Assembly: GCA_013288455.1 (NCBI GenBank)
Contig: JABDBU010000009.1
Span: 1-25,954, forward strand
DNA: 25,954 bases
Direction of reading: 5' to 3'
From: Gammaproteobacteria bacterium
GTDB taxonomy: Bacteria; Pseudomonadota; Gammaproteobacteria; Diplorickettsiales; Diplorickettsiaceae
Made by a program: the position numbers and the translations under genes. The notes beneath the pieces were generated by a model, which was not told the DNA's origin, did no database searches, and saw nothing but the letters and a program-made list of their open reading frames with translations. Below, in pieces: positions 1 through 8,328 of this stretch; the first letter of the stretch is position 1, and each line of letters opens with the position of its first letter.

Positions 1-762
1 TAACTCAGGCGCAATAGATGACTGAAGTGATGCAAATTGTGCTTGTCTTTCTTTATTGACCATAGCGGCCAAAAAAATAAGTGTTGCATTTTCCTGATAG
101 CAACGCTGAGCTGTTTCAAGAAATACTTTCCCTAAATAATTTATTTCGTTATAACGACTGCCGGGTAATAGTGCAATGATTTGTCCAGACTCTGGCAATC
201 CCAGGCGACGACGCGCTGCTAGCGGATCATTAACTAAAGGAATAGTATCTGCTAGAAAATGCCCAACATATTCCACAGCAACATGATGATCCTGATAAAA
301 ACGCCGCTCAAACGGAAAAAGCGTTAACATCAGATCCACTCCCTTAGCAATCTTGTTTACTCGCCAACGCCGCCATGCCCATATGCTGGGACTCACATAA
401 TGTACAGTTGGTATGCCATGCTGTTTTAGTTTTTTTTCCAAACCAAGATTAAACTCAGGTGCATCCACACCAATAAAAACATCCGGTGGTTTAGAAATGA
501 AATGACGAATCACCTTGCGACGCAAACGCAGTAGCTGCGGTAATTGCTTGACAATTTCAACAAAGCCCATCACTGCCAGCCTTTCCATAGAAAACAAGAT
601 ATGACATCCTTGCTTTTCCATTTCAGGACCAGCTATCCCTTCTGCAACAAAGGGGATACCTCGTAACTTCAGACACTTTAATAAAGCAGCCGCTAGCAAA
701 TCACCTGAAGCCTCACCAACAACAATACCAATACGTAAAGGGCGATCAACGGACAATGCCAC
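1..762 (-). CDS. lpxB: Lipid-A-disaccharide synthase, partial (3' end outside window)
   Basis: GT19 glycosyltransferase that joins UDP-diacylglucosamine to lipid X to form the lipid A disaccharide at the inner membrane. 254 codons are visible of about 380 usual; the C-terminal third lies beyond the left edge. Visible motifs: GEASGD at residues 16-21, GIAGPEM, VFIGVDAPEFN, HYVSPSIWAW and the donor-site LPGSR. The start is taken as GTG at 762, because an AAAGG lies 7 nt upstream and the protein then begins just before the conserved RIGIVVGEASGD; a TTG two codons later is possible. It overlaps the end of lpxA by 17 nt, so translation is probably coupled. Identity is certain from the motifs and the lpxA neighbour; only the exact start is open. 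Confidence 0.95.
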   Translation of the reverse strand, partial: MALSVDRPLRIGIVVGEASGDLLAAALLKCLKLRGIPFVAEGIAGPEMEKQGCHILFSMERLAVMGFVEIVKQLPQLLRLRRKVIRHFISKPPDVFIGVDAPEFNLGLEKKLKQHGIPTVHYVSPSIWAWRRWRVNKIAKGVDLMLTLFPFERRFYQDHHVAVEYVGHFLADTIPLVNDPLAARRRLGLPESGQIIALLPGSRYNEINYLGKVFLETAQRCYQENATLIFLAAMVNKERQAQFASLQSSIAPEL

Positions 763-1519
763 GCTCTGACCTTTCCAACGCATCGAGCATTAATTTTACT
801 TGTGGAAAATCGGCAGCAACCGGTCTTAACTCTTCCACCGCTTGTTCTACTGTTAAATTTTTACGAAAAATTAACTTATAGGCAGCACGCAAGGCAGTGA
901 TGACATCCTCACCAAACCCACTTCTTTTTAAGCCTTCTTTATTCAGACCACACACCCTAGCTTCGTGTCCTCCTTCAACGAGAACATAGGGTAAAACGTT
1001 TTTTCTTACCATACTGGCACCTGCAATGAAACTATGTGCACCGATCTGGCAAAATTGGTGAACAGCACTATAAGCCCCTATAATAGCGTAATCTCCCACC
1101 GTTACATGACCTGCTAGTCCAACATGGTTAACCAAAATAGCATGGTTACCAATTACGCAATCATGAGCAATGTGCGACCCAATCATGAAAAGATTATTGT
1201 GGCCTATCCTCGTCAAACCTTTATCTTGCACCGTACCACGGTTGATGGTGCAATACTCGCGTACAACGTTGCGATCACCCATCTGCAGTGCCGTTTTTTC
1301 CCCTTGGTATTTTTTGTCTTGAGGATCATCACCCACTGATGCAAATGGGTAAATCTTATTGTATACACCTATCTGCGTCGGTCCCCTTAAAACTACATGC
1401 GAAGCGATCACCGTCCCATAGCCTATTTCCACTTCCGGCCCAATAATCGTCCAAGGTCCTACTGAAACATTGTCTGCCAGCATGGCTCTGGGATCAACAA
1501 TGGCACGTGAATCGATCAT
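746..1519 (-). CDS. lpxA: UDP-N-acetylglucosamine O-acyltransferase
   Basis: First enzyme of lipid A synthesis: transfers a 3-hydroxyacyl chain from ACP to UDP-GlcNAc in the cytosol. 257 aa (E. coli 262). Left-handed beta-helix hexapeptide repeats fill residues 1-185, and a helical C-terminal part carries the family's GLKRSGF segment. The catalytic histidine is in SHIAHDC (His119, equivalent to E. coli His125), and AVHQFCQIGAHSFIAG follows. The ATG start lies 2 nt after the fabZ stop and the end overlaps lpxB, so fabZ-lpxA-lpxB read as one translationally coupled unit. Chain-length specificity cannot be judged by eye. Confidence 0.97.
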   Translation of the reverse strand: MIDSRAIVDPRAMLADNVSVGPWTIIGPEVEIGYGTVIASHVVLRGPTQIGVYNKIYPFASVGDDPQDKKYQGEKTALQMGDRNVVREYCTINRGTVQDKGLTRIGHNNLFMIGSHIAHDCVIGNHAILVNHVGLAGHVTVGDYAIIGAYSAVHQFCQIGAHSFIAGASMVRKNVLPYVLVEGGHEARVCGLNKEGLKRSGFGEDVITALRAAYKLIFRKNLTVEQAVEELRPVAADFPQVKLMLDALERSERGIVR

Positions 1520-1521
1520 CG

Positions 1522-1968
1522 TCAGGAGCTTGTCCCAGCACCCATAAGCTCTGCTTCACAAACTACCTCATTGTCAACCTTGGCATAGACTTTACATTTC
1601 CAAATATCTCCCTTGATTTTGAGCACCTCCGCTTCTATCCGCAATTGATCACCCGGTAGCACCGGACGCTTAAAACGAGCATAATCAACACCCGCAAAAA
1701 GATATAAACCTTCCTTGTTGCTACGATCTTTGTTTGCATGTAGGGCAAGAATACCAGTCGCTTGGGCCATAGACTCCAAAATGAGCACTCCTGGCATAAT
1801 AGGCTTACCAGGAAAATGACCGAGAAAATAAGGCTCATTCACCGTCACATTTTTGATAGCAATAATTGATTTACCCTGAACAATAGAGATAACTTTATCG
1901 ATCATCAAAATAGGGTAACGCTGCGGCAAATAGTTTAATATTTCCTGAATATCCATTGTATCACTCAT
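1522..1968 (-). CDS. fabZ: 3-hydroxyacyl-ACP dehydratase FabZ
   Basis: Hot-dog-fold dehydratase of type II fatty acid synthesis, converting 3-hydroxyacyl-ACP to trans-2-enoyl-ACP. It competes with LpxA and LpxD for the same substrate, which explains its place in the lipid A cluster. 148 aa, normal length. Residues 14-25 (LPQRYPILMIDK) and GHFPGKPIMPGVLILESMAQ (50-69) are the family signature, with catalytic His51 and Glu65. The ATG has an AGG 8 nt upstream. It lies 73 nt after lpxD, in the same direction. Confidence 0.97.
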   Translation of the reverse strand: MSDTMDIQEILNYLPQRYPILMIDKVISIVQGKSIIAIKNVTVNEPYFLGHFPGKPIMPGVLILESMAQATGILALHANKDRSNKEGLYLFAGVDYARFKRPVLPGDQLRIEAEVLKIKGDIWKCKVYAKVDNEVVCEAELMGAGTSS

Positions 1969-2041
1969 AATTCTTACCTGTATTTATTAGCAGACCGTTT
2001 TAACAGCCTCCTACTTCTTCATTAATCGACACGCAAACTCT

Positions 2042-3046
2042 TTATTTTCTTAAGCACCTAATAGTCTTATCGAGCCGGCGAAACCTTGCACTGTTTTTTT
2101 GCCATTCTCGTCGCGGCTGTACCGATTGTGTTGATGAATAAATTCCCGGCTTACGTATTGAACGCACGACAGAAGACATCCCGGTGATCATCACATTATC
2201 ACTGATATCAATATGTCCATTGATACAGACTCCACCACCTATCATACAATTTTTTCCAATTCGTGCACTTCCGGCAATACCAGTACAACCGGCAATGACT
2301 GTATTCGATCCAATGCGCACATTATGACCAACCTGAATTTGATTATCCAACTTTACACCATCACTGATCACCGTATCATCTAAAGCACCGCGATCAATCG
2401 TTACATTGGCTCCTATCTCCACGTCATTCCCAATTTGCACTTTACCCAGCTGTGGTATTTTTATCCAAACCCCTTTGTCTTGTGCAAAACCAAAACCATC
2501 ACTACCAATTACACTGCCACTATGGATGAGCACACGCTCACCAATCACGGTGTCAGGATATAAAGTAACCTTAGCTTCTAAACGACTGTTAGCACCGATG
2601 CTAACCCCTTCACCGATACTACACGTTGCACCCACGATTACTCCTTCTTTTAAGCAAACTTGAGAGCCAATAACACAAAAAGCAGCAATTGATACACTAG
2701 GATGAATGACACAATTTTCCCCCATGACGACCGTAGGATGAACACCGGTTGCAACACTACGTTGCTTCTTAAAAAGCTCGGCAATCTTTGCGAAGGCGTG
2801 ATAGGGATTGGCGGTTACCAAGGTGTGACAGGGAGAGCGATCAAGATATTGTGTTCGCAGGACAACGGCAGAGGCTCTCGTAATTGGTAGATATTTCAGA
2901 TAACGTGTATTATCTAAAAACGAAATTTGACCCGATTTTGCATTTTCCAGTGTCATGACACCATCAATAGGACAAGCAGGATCCCCCTTCAAATCAGCAC
3001 CAACTAAACGAGCCAATTCCCCCAATTGATAACATCGCTGCAGCAC
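2042..3046 (-). CDS. lpxD: UDP-3-O-(3-hydroxyacyl)glucosamine N-acyltransferase
   Basis: Third step of lipid A synthesis: adds the N-linked 3-hydroxyacyl chain to UDP-3-O-acylglucosamine. An N-terminal uridine-binding domain (about 1-100) is followed by hexapeptide-repeat beta-helix turns (about 100-315). The catalytic His lies in NQIQVGHNVRIG, and TIDRGALDDT precedes it as in E. coli. The open frame reaches back to a TTG at 3061. I prefer GTG at 3046 because a GAGGGGG lies 6 nt before it and the family begins only a few residues before the (Y)QLGELA segment; the protein is then 334 aa. The skp-to-lpxD gap of 73 nt is AT-rich and shows no terminator. Confidence 0.95.
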   Translation of the reverse strand: MLQRCYQLGELARLVGADLKGDPACPIDGVMTLENAKSGQISFLDNTRYLKYLPITRASAVVLRTQYLDRSPCHTLVTANPYHAFAKIAELFKKQRSVATGVHPTVVMGENCVIHPSVSIAAFCVIGSQVCLKEGVIVGATCSIGEGVSIGANSRLEAKVTLYPDTVIGERVLIHSGSVIGSDGFGFAQDKGVWIKIPQLGKVQIGNDVEIGANVTIDRGALDDTVISDGVKLDNQIQVGHNVRIGSNTVIAGCTGIAGSARIGKNCMIGGGVCINGHIDISDNVMITGMSSVVRSIRKPGIYSSTQSVQPRREWQKNSARFRRLDKTIRCLRK

Positions 3047-3119
3047 TTGCTTCCCCCTCAAACTTTCTTTTCTATAATTATTTTATTTCATCCACACCAA
3101 AGATTCATCCGCTGATAAA

Positions 3120-3677
3120 TTAGACCTTTTTTAAGGCCTCTAAAACCTTTGGAGTTATATCCATATCACTTCTGGCATATAAAACACTGCCCTTTTGGAT
3201 AATCAGATCAATGCCCGTTTGCAAGGCAAGCTTGCTCACAACTCCGTCTAATTGTTGACTAAAACCGTGCAACGAGTCACTTTGCTCTTTGGATAAGTCT
3301 TTTTGAAAGGAAGTCACCATCGTTTGCACGTTATTGCGATCCATCATAATCTTCTTTTCTAAATTTAACCTATCGTCAGCCTTCATGACTGATGAATTTT
3401 TTTCTAAATTCTGAGTTTCGTCCTGCAACTCATGTTGTGCCTGCACAATCCTATCTTGTCTACCCTTAAACTGCTTTGTTAAGCTTTCGTTAATCTTAGC
3501 TATCTGTGGTGCCTTCTGCAGTACCATCTGCATATCAACCACCGCAAGCTTTAAGTGTTCACCACCTGCATTTGTCGGTGGAGTAACGGTTGGCGGAACG
3601 GAGGGCTGCTTGCAAGCAGTCAAGACAAAGCATGCCGCTACCAACAACGCCAAAGACACTAACCGAACACTTTTCAT
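3120..3677 (-). CDS. skp: OmpH/Skp-family periplasmic chaperone with a lipoprotein-type signal
   Basis: Skp-type chaperone that holds unfolded outer-membrane proteins on their way to BamA. 185 aa. An N-terminal hydrophobic signal (residues 5-21) ends in L19-T20-A21-C22, a good lipobox, followed by Lys and a Pro/Thr-rich linker to about residue 40. The OmpH domain follows (KLAVVDMQMVLQKAPQ, then a charged coiled coil at about 60-150, then IDLIIQKGSVLYA). E. coli Skp is a soluble trimer, so a lipid anchor would be unusual. Lys at +2 argues for the outer membrane rather than retention in the inner membrane. The start has AAGGAG 6 nt upstream. It sits 28 nt after bamA. Family call secure; lipidation is inferred. 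Confidence 0.92.
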   Translation of the reverse strand: MKSVRLVSLALLVAACFVLTACKQPSVPPTVTPPTNAGGEHLKLAVVDMQMVLQKAPQIAKINESLTKQFKGRQDRIVQAQHELQDETQNLEKNSSVMKADDRLNLEKKIMMDRNNVQTMVTSFQKDLSKEQSDSLHGFSQQLDGVVSKLALQTGIDLIIQKGSVLYARSDMDITPKVLEALKKV

Positions 3678-3705
3678 TATCAGCTCCTTATTTAGGTAAG
3701 TTACA

Positions 3706-6045
3706 CTAAAAACCAGTTCCGATATTGAACTGGAAGACTTGGGTTTGATCGCCGGGCTTTGGATTAATAGCCTTGGCTACACTAAAGCTTAATGTTACAT
3801 TAAAAACAGGAACTCGCCAATCCACATTCAAACCGGTTGAACAACGTACAGGTCCCGAAGCAGTGCCCCCTCGTGGCTGCTTAGGATGACTTACCCCCAG
3901 CGTAGAATATACGTTACCTGCATCAACAAACACGCTGGTTCTTATTTTTTCCGATACATATCCGGGCATAGGAATGATAATTGCTGCGCTTCCTACTGTC
4001 ATAACATTGCCACCCAAAGGAAACGCGTTACTATCCCGCGGACCCAAAGAACTAATTTCATAACCACGCACTTGGCCGTCCGTTCCTATTCCTCCAGCAT
4101 AGTAATTTGCAAAGAAAGGCAAACCATTGGTTGAACCTAGCCCATTACCATAGCCCACACTTAGGCGACCTTGTAACACAAAATGTCGAAACAATGGATA
4201 GTATCCTAGACCTGTATAATTGGCCTTGTAATACTCTGTTGGCTTCCCACCAACCGGTAAAGCAAGCTGTACACTTGCACTTTGGTAAAAGCCATTTTCT
4301 GGGAAAAGCAGCTTATCCAGGCTATTTCGTGTCCAACCGACGGTCAATAAAAATTGATTAAATTGATCACCGTGTTGCATGATAAATTTCTGCACTTCTG
4401 CCGACAATTGACTCATTGCTGGTAAATTAAGCTGTAATTTTTGCAATCCACCAGAAAGCTGTAAAGCATCGCCTTGTGCATCAAAGGGGATACTGTAGTG
4501 GATATCACCACCGTAGGTATTCGTGCTATAGGTTGTTGTGTTCAGATTACTTGGTGTAGCACGTTGATAAAAAATATCAAAACCTCGCTGAATACCGTCC
4601 AATGTGTAATACGGGTTATTGTAGCTCACGCTATAGATTGTAGCCGCACGCGTGTTGTTAAAATTGATGCCTAACTGATTACCACTCCCGAATACATTAT
4701 TTTGGTTGAGAGAGGCTCCCACCACTGGCCCATTGGTACCATAACCTAAACTAAATAATGCCTGGGCAGCATGTGCTTCATTGATATTGATATCTAAATC
4801 AACTTGGTCAGCATATGCTGAGATCGGCCTTGGTGTTACTTGTGGCTGACCCTCTACAAAGCCACTCATATTGAGCTGGCGTATAGATTCCTTGAGATCA
4901 GTTTCGGAAAAGACGCTGCCTTCTTGTTGGCGTAATAAACGACGAAACACTTCGTCCTGAGTTTTTAAATTACCAGCAATATTGATATGCCTGACATAGA
5001 CTCGATTCCCTGGATCTAGAAAAAAGGTTAAAAAAACAGCTTTATTTTTTTCATCAACCGTAGGCAGTGTATTAACTGTTGCAAGAACGTAGCCAAGATC
5101 ACCCAATGCTTCTTTGAGACCTTGTTCCGCATCAAGGATTTTTTGCCGAACAAATACCTGCCCCACTGTCATTGGAAGAAAAATCTTCTGTAATTTTGCT
5201 TGACTCAGCAGCACTCGTCCTGTCAATTCATAACCAGCAAATTTATACAGCGCCCCCTCACTGACACGGAAGATAATATAGACAGTTTTTCGATCTGGTG
5301 TCAGCGTAACCTGAGTAGAATCCACTTTAAATTTTAAATAACCGTGATCCATGTAATAGGATTGTAAGGCCTGCACAGCAGCTGATAATTTATCTCCGTT
5401 GTATTGATCCGCTTTAGTAAAAAAAGACCAAAAATGTGTCGAGGAAATTGGCAATGCACTGAGTAATTGCTTCTCACTAAATACTCGATTACCTAAAACA
5501 GAAATACCTGCTATGCGAACGGTGAGGCCCTCCGATATTTCAATATGTAAAGCGACTCTGTTGTTTGATTGAGGAATGATTACTGGAATAACACGGGCAG
5601 CATATTTACCCATATTGTCATATTGCGCACGCAACTGCGTAATAAATCTATCTAAGGTAGATTTGTCAAACAAATACCCGGGTACCAATCCTATTTTTTT
5701 TAAAATTTCATTCAATTTATCTTTAGCAATTTCCTTGTTACCGGTCACCTTGACCTCAGTCAGTACAGGTCTCTCCACAACATGGATGACAAGTGTATTC
5801 CCTTGTTTTTCCAAACTGACATCACTGAAGAACCCGGTTGCATAGATCGCTGCAATGACCTGAGACGATTGTTCTAAACTAAACGTTTGACCAACTTTTA
5901 CCGGTAAATAGCTTAATACTGTATTACGACTAATGCCCTGCAATCCTTTTACGTCAATTCGACTAAGATAAAAAGCATGCGCCGGCAGAGCTAATAAAAA
6001 ACCGCACAACATGAAACAGAGTAAAAAACATCTAAGTAAACGCAT
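3706..6045 (-). CDS. bamA: Outer membrane protein assembly factor BamA
   Basis: Omp85 protein, the core of the BAM complex that inserts beta-barrel proteins into the outer membrane. 779 aa (E. coli 810). The signal peptide ends at AHA (residues 22-24). Five POTRA domains follow at roughly 25-93, 94-175, 176-265, 266-347 and 348-423, then a 16-strand barrel from about 425. The barrel contains the conserved VRGYE of strand/loop 6, with SLGPRD after it. The chain ends in a terminal Phe, the usual outer-membrane sorting end. No convincing SD precedes the ATG. The stop of a 35-codon frame lies 12 nt upstream, so translation may depend on reinitiation. Upstream is cdsA; the usual rseP is absent. 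Confidence 0.97.
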   Translation of the reverse strand: MRLLRCFLLCFMLCGFLLALPAHAFYLSRIDVKGLQGISRNTVLSYLPVKVGQTFSLEQSSQVIAAIYATGFFSDVSLEKQGNTLVIHVVERPVLTEVKVTGNKEIAKDKLNEILKKIGLVPGYLFDKSTLDRFITQLRAQYDNMGKYAARVIPVIIPQSNNRVALHIEISEGLTVRIAGISVLGNRVFSEKQLLSALPISSTHFWSFFTKADQYNGDKLSAAVQALQSYYMDHGYLKFKVDSTQVTLTPDRKTVYIIFRVSEGALYKFAGYELTGRVLLSQAKLQKIFLPMTVGQVFVRQKILDAEQGLKEALGDLGYVLATVNTLPTVDEKNKAVFLTFFLDPGNRVYVRHINIAGNLKTQDEVFRRLLRQQEGSVFSETDLKESIRQLNMSGFVEGQPQVTPRPISAYADQVDLDININEAHAAQALFSLGYGTNGPVVGASLNQNNVFGSGNQLGINFNNTRAATIYSVSYNNPYYTLDGIQRGFDIFYQRATPSNLNTTTYSTNTYGGDIHYSIPFDAQGDALQLSGGLQKLQLNLPAMSQLSAEVQKFIMQHGDQFNQFLLTVGWTRNSLDKLLFPENGFYQSASVQLALPVGGKPTEYYKANYTGLGYYPLFRHFVLQGRLSVGYGNGLGSTNGLPFFANYYAGGIGTDGQVRGYEISSLGPRDSNAFPLGGNVMTVGSAAIIIPMPGYVSEKIRTSVFVDAGNVYSTLGVSHPKQPRGGTASGPVRCSTGLNVDWRVPVFNVTLSFSVAKAINPKPGDQTQVFQFNIGTGF

Positions 6046-6057
6046 GATAATTATTTT

Positions 6058-6165
6058 TTACACAAAGTTTCCAGGTAAGTCGCCCACATCATACTCAGCA
6101 TTTCCCGAAGATACCATAGCTCTCAACCCAATCTTTATCAGTGCAATTTTCCAAGCTCCCAACAT
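6058..6165 (-). CDS. Possible 35-aa small protein between cdsA and bamA
   Basis: The ATG immediately follows the cdsA stop codon (TAA ATG) and has GCGAGG 7 nt upstream, inside the cdsA 3' end. The frame runs 35 codons to a TAA 12 nt before the bamA ATG. The predicted peptide begins MLGAWKIALIKIGLRAMV (weakly amphipathic or hydrophobic) and ends in an acidic/Gly-rich tail. I recognise no family, and it does not resemble the RseP C-terminus. It could be a real small protein, a translational coupler for bamA, which lacks its own SD, or chance. Frames of this length arise by chance often, so confidence is low. Confidence 0.3.
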   Translation of the reverse strand: MLGAWKIALIKIGLRAMVSSGNAEYDVGDLPGNFV

Positions 6166-6978
6166 TTACAAACCTCGCGGAATTAAGCTCAGTAACCACA
6201 AAGATCCCACAAATACCGGCGCTGCTGCTAATAAACTATCAATACGATCCAGAATACCGCCATGGCCTGGCAATAAACGACCGCTGTTTTTTAGCCCTTC
6301 TAATCTTTTTAGCTGACTTTCAAATAGATCGCCGACAAGCGCCGCAAAGCTGGTAAATAAAATGAGAACGACCACTTGCCATAAAAAAAGTCTTCTTCCT
6401 ATAAAGTAGTACGACATCAAGGTAGCCGTAAAAAAAGTCACCAATAAGCCAATAATTAAGCCTTCCCACGTCTTCTTTGGGCTCAGCGTTGGCGCTAGTA
6501 AATGCCGCCCCCAGAGACGACCGCCTAGGTAAGCTGCCGTATCTACTAACCAAACAACTAATAACATCCATAAAAAATAAAAAGGCATGACATATAATAC
6601 CTGCCATGATACCCAGCATAGTGTCAAAATTAGATAGCCTAAAACCGCCCGCGTATAGATGGAGATAGTAGGCAATACTGGCTGTATACTTGCCCACAGC
6701 AAATAAACAGCGAGTAATAACCAAAAAATCAACCCAAATTCCACCATCCATGGATGAATGGAAATTTTTACTAAAAACAGCAAAATAACACATTGAGAAG
6801 CAACATATAACAGCCGTTTTTTCAAATCGATCCAGCCAACCAATCTAGACCATTCCCACGCTGCAAGCAGCATAAATAACACCGTGATCCCTGCAAAATA
6901 AGGTTGTGATAGGTAAAAAACACCACAGATCACCAATGGAATTAATAAAAGCGCTGTCACTATCCTAAGCTTCAGCAT
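6166..6978 (-). CDS. cdsA: Phosphatidate cytidylyltransferase (CDP-diacylglycerol synthase)
   Basis: Integral inner-membrane enzyme making CDP-diacylglycerol from phosphatidate and CTP, the branch point for PE, PG and cardiolipin. 270 aa with about eight hydrophobic segments. The C-terminal signature is present: SPKKTWEG, GDLFES, then LKRLEGLKNSG and PGHGGILDRIDS. The acidic residues of GDLFES and LDRID, the metal site in the family, are intact. In the usual K-[KR]-D-[ST] stretch the Asp is Asn here (codon AAC, residue 233), a departure from the signature. The ATG overlaps the end of uppS by 14 nt, so coupling is likely. Confidence 0.95.
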   Translation of the reverse strand: MLKLRIVTALLLIPLVICGVFYLSQPYFAGITVLFMLLAAWEWSRLVGWIDLKKRLLYVASQCVILLFLVKISIHPWMVEFGLIFWLLLAVYLLWASIQPVLPTISIYTRAVLGYLILTLCWVSWQVLYVMPFYFLWMLLVVWLVDTAAYLGGRLWGRHLLAPTLSPKKTWEGLIIGLLVTFFTATLMSYYFIGRRLFLWQVVVLILFTSFAALVGDLFESQLKRLEGLKNSGRLLPGHGGILDRIDSLLAAAPVFVGSLWLLSLIPRGL

Positions 6979-7726
6979 CTATTTTTGCGAGTTGCTCACT
7001 GGTATATCCAAAACGCCGTTCTCGTTGCGAGTAAAAGAGTAAAGCCTCATTTAAGATTTCTTCATTAAAATCGGGCCACAGGGTATCCGTAAAATAGAGT
7101 TCAGTATAAGCGAGTTGCCACAGAAGAAAATTACTAATGCGATACTCCCCACTGGTTCGAATTAATAAATCGGGAGGAGGAAGATCAGACAAACTCAAAT
7201 AGGTAGCAAACAGGTCTTGCGTAATGACATCGGACTGTAATACGCCAGTCTTGACTTGACGGATGAGCGCACGCACCGCCTGAATGATATCCCACTGACC
7301 GCTGTAATCTACAGCAATGACCAATTTTAGGCCATCATTACCCAATGTTAAATCGTGCGCTTCCTCGATGGATCGACGCAATGCCTTTGAAAAACGATCA
7401 CGCTTTCCTATCACTCTCAATTGCACCCGATTTTTATTCAGCTTAGCAATTTCATTCTTCAAAGCATTTGCAAAAAGACGCATTAAGCTACGCACTTCTC
7501 CTATTGGGCGACGCCAATTTTCACTACTGAAAGCAAACAAGGTCAGTACTTCTATTCCTAATTCACCACATTTTTTAACAATTTTACGAACTACTTTTAA
7601 TCCTTCTCGATGCCCAAGCACGCGCGACATGTGGCGCTGTTGAGCCCAACGACCATTTCCATCCATAATGACCGCTAAATGACGGGGGCACCGTAGCGTG
7701 CCAGAAATAGAAGATGGATTTGACAT
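6965..7726 (-). CDS. uppS: (2Z,6E)-farnesyl-PP-specific undecaprenyl diphosphate synthase
   Basis: Cis-prenyltransferase that adds eight isoprene units to FPP, giving the C55 carrier used for peptidoglycan and O-antigen. 253 aa, normal length. IMDGNGRWA carries catalytic Asp22. FAFSSENWRRP follows, then the conserved C-terminal segment IRTSGEYRISNFLLWQ and ELYFTDTLWPDF. It lies 17 nt downstream of frr and overlaps cdsA. In many gammaproteobacteria dxr sits between frr and uppS or near by; here there is no room for it. The SD is weak. Confidence 0.97.
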   Translation of the reverse strand: MSNPSSISGTLRCPRHLAVIMDGNGRWAQQRHMSRVLGHREGLKVVRKIVKKCGELGIEVLTLFAFSSENWRRPIGEVRSLMRLFANALKNEIAKLNKNRVQLRVIGKRDRFSKALRRSIEEAHDLTLGNDGLKLVIAVDYSGQWDIIQAVRALIRQVKTGVLQSDVITQDLFATYLSLSDLPPPDLLIRTSGEYRISNFLLWQLAYTELYFTDTLWPDFNEEILNEALLFYSQRERRFGYTSEQLAKIDAEA

Positions 7727-7743
7727 GGTATTACTTACAAGAA

Positions 7744-8307
7744 CTAAATTTGCGTGAGCTCCTTTTCCTTGTTGCTTGCTACCTTTTCCACGTTAGCAAT
7801 AGCATGATCAGTTATCTTCTGAATCATTTCTTGAGCACGGTGCTCTTCATCCTCGGTGATTAATTTTTTCTTTAATAATTCTTTATATTGATTATTGGCG
7901 TCACGACGATAAGTTCGAATAGATACACATGCATGCTCTGCTTCCTTTTGTACTAATTTAATCATTTTCCACCGGCTTTCTTCCGTCAAAGCCGCTAATG
8001 GAATACGCATGGCGTTACCGGCAGTCACCGGATTTAAACCCAAGTCTGCGTTAATAATTGCCTTCTCAATAGCTGAAACCAACGTTTTATCCCACGGTGT
8101 AACCACTAAAGTCCTTGCATCAGAAACCGTGATGCTGGCTACCTGATTTAAAGGGACTTCTTTATCGTATTGAGAAACACGCAGCTGCTCGATCAAACTG
8201 GGATGTGCCCTACCAGTACGCAACTTAACAAGACTAAATGCCAAGGATTCTAACACCTTTTGCATGCCTTGTTCTGCAGTTGATTTTATCGATTGTATTG
8301 TGCCCAT
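7744..8307 (-). CDS. frr: Ribosome recycling factor
   Basis: Cytosolic factor that, with EF-G, splits the post-termination ribosome. 187 aa (E. coli 185). All-helical domain I with the central domain II (about 30-105). Diagnostic stretches: LRTGRAHPSLIEQL near the start, then VVTPWDK, NPVTAGNAMRIPLAALTEE and the C-terminal EEHRAQEMIQKITD helix. The ATG has AGAGGA about 9 nt upstream. The 68-nt space to pyrH is almost wholly occupied by an AT-rich inverted repeat (see 8329-8386). Confidence 0.97.
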   Translation of the reverse strand: MGTIQSIKSTAEQGMQKVLESLAFSLVKLRTGRAHPSLIEQLRVSQYDKEVPLNQVASITVSDARTLVVTPWDKTLVSAIEKAIINADLGLNPVTAGNAMRIPLAALTEESRWKMIKLVQKEAEHACVSIRTYRRDANNQYKELLKKKLITEDEEHRAQEMIQKITDHAIANVEKVASNKEKELTQI

Positions 8308-8328
8308 AACGCTTTGTTCCTCTTGATT

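Noticed and set aside
2406..2890. Two plus-strand frames inside lpxD
   Set aside because: Antisense to hexapeptide-repeat coding sequence, low-complexity Pro/Thr/Ser composition, no independent support.
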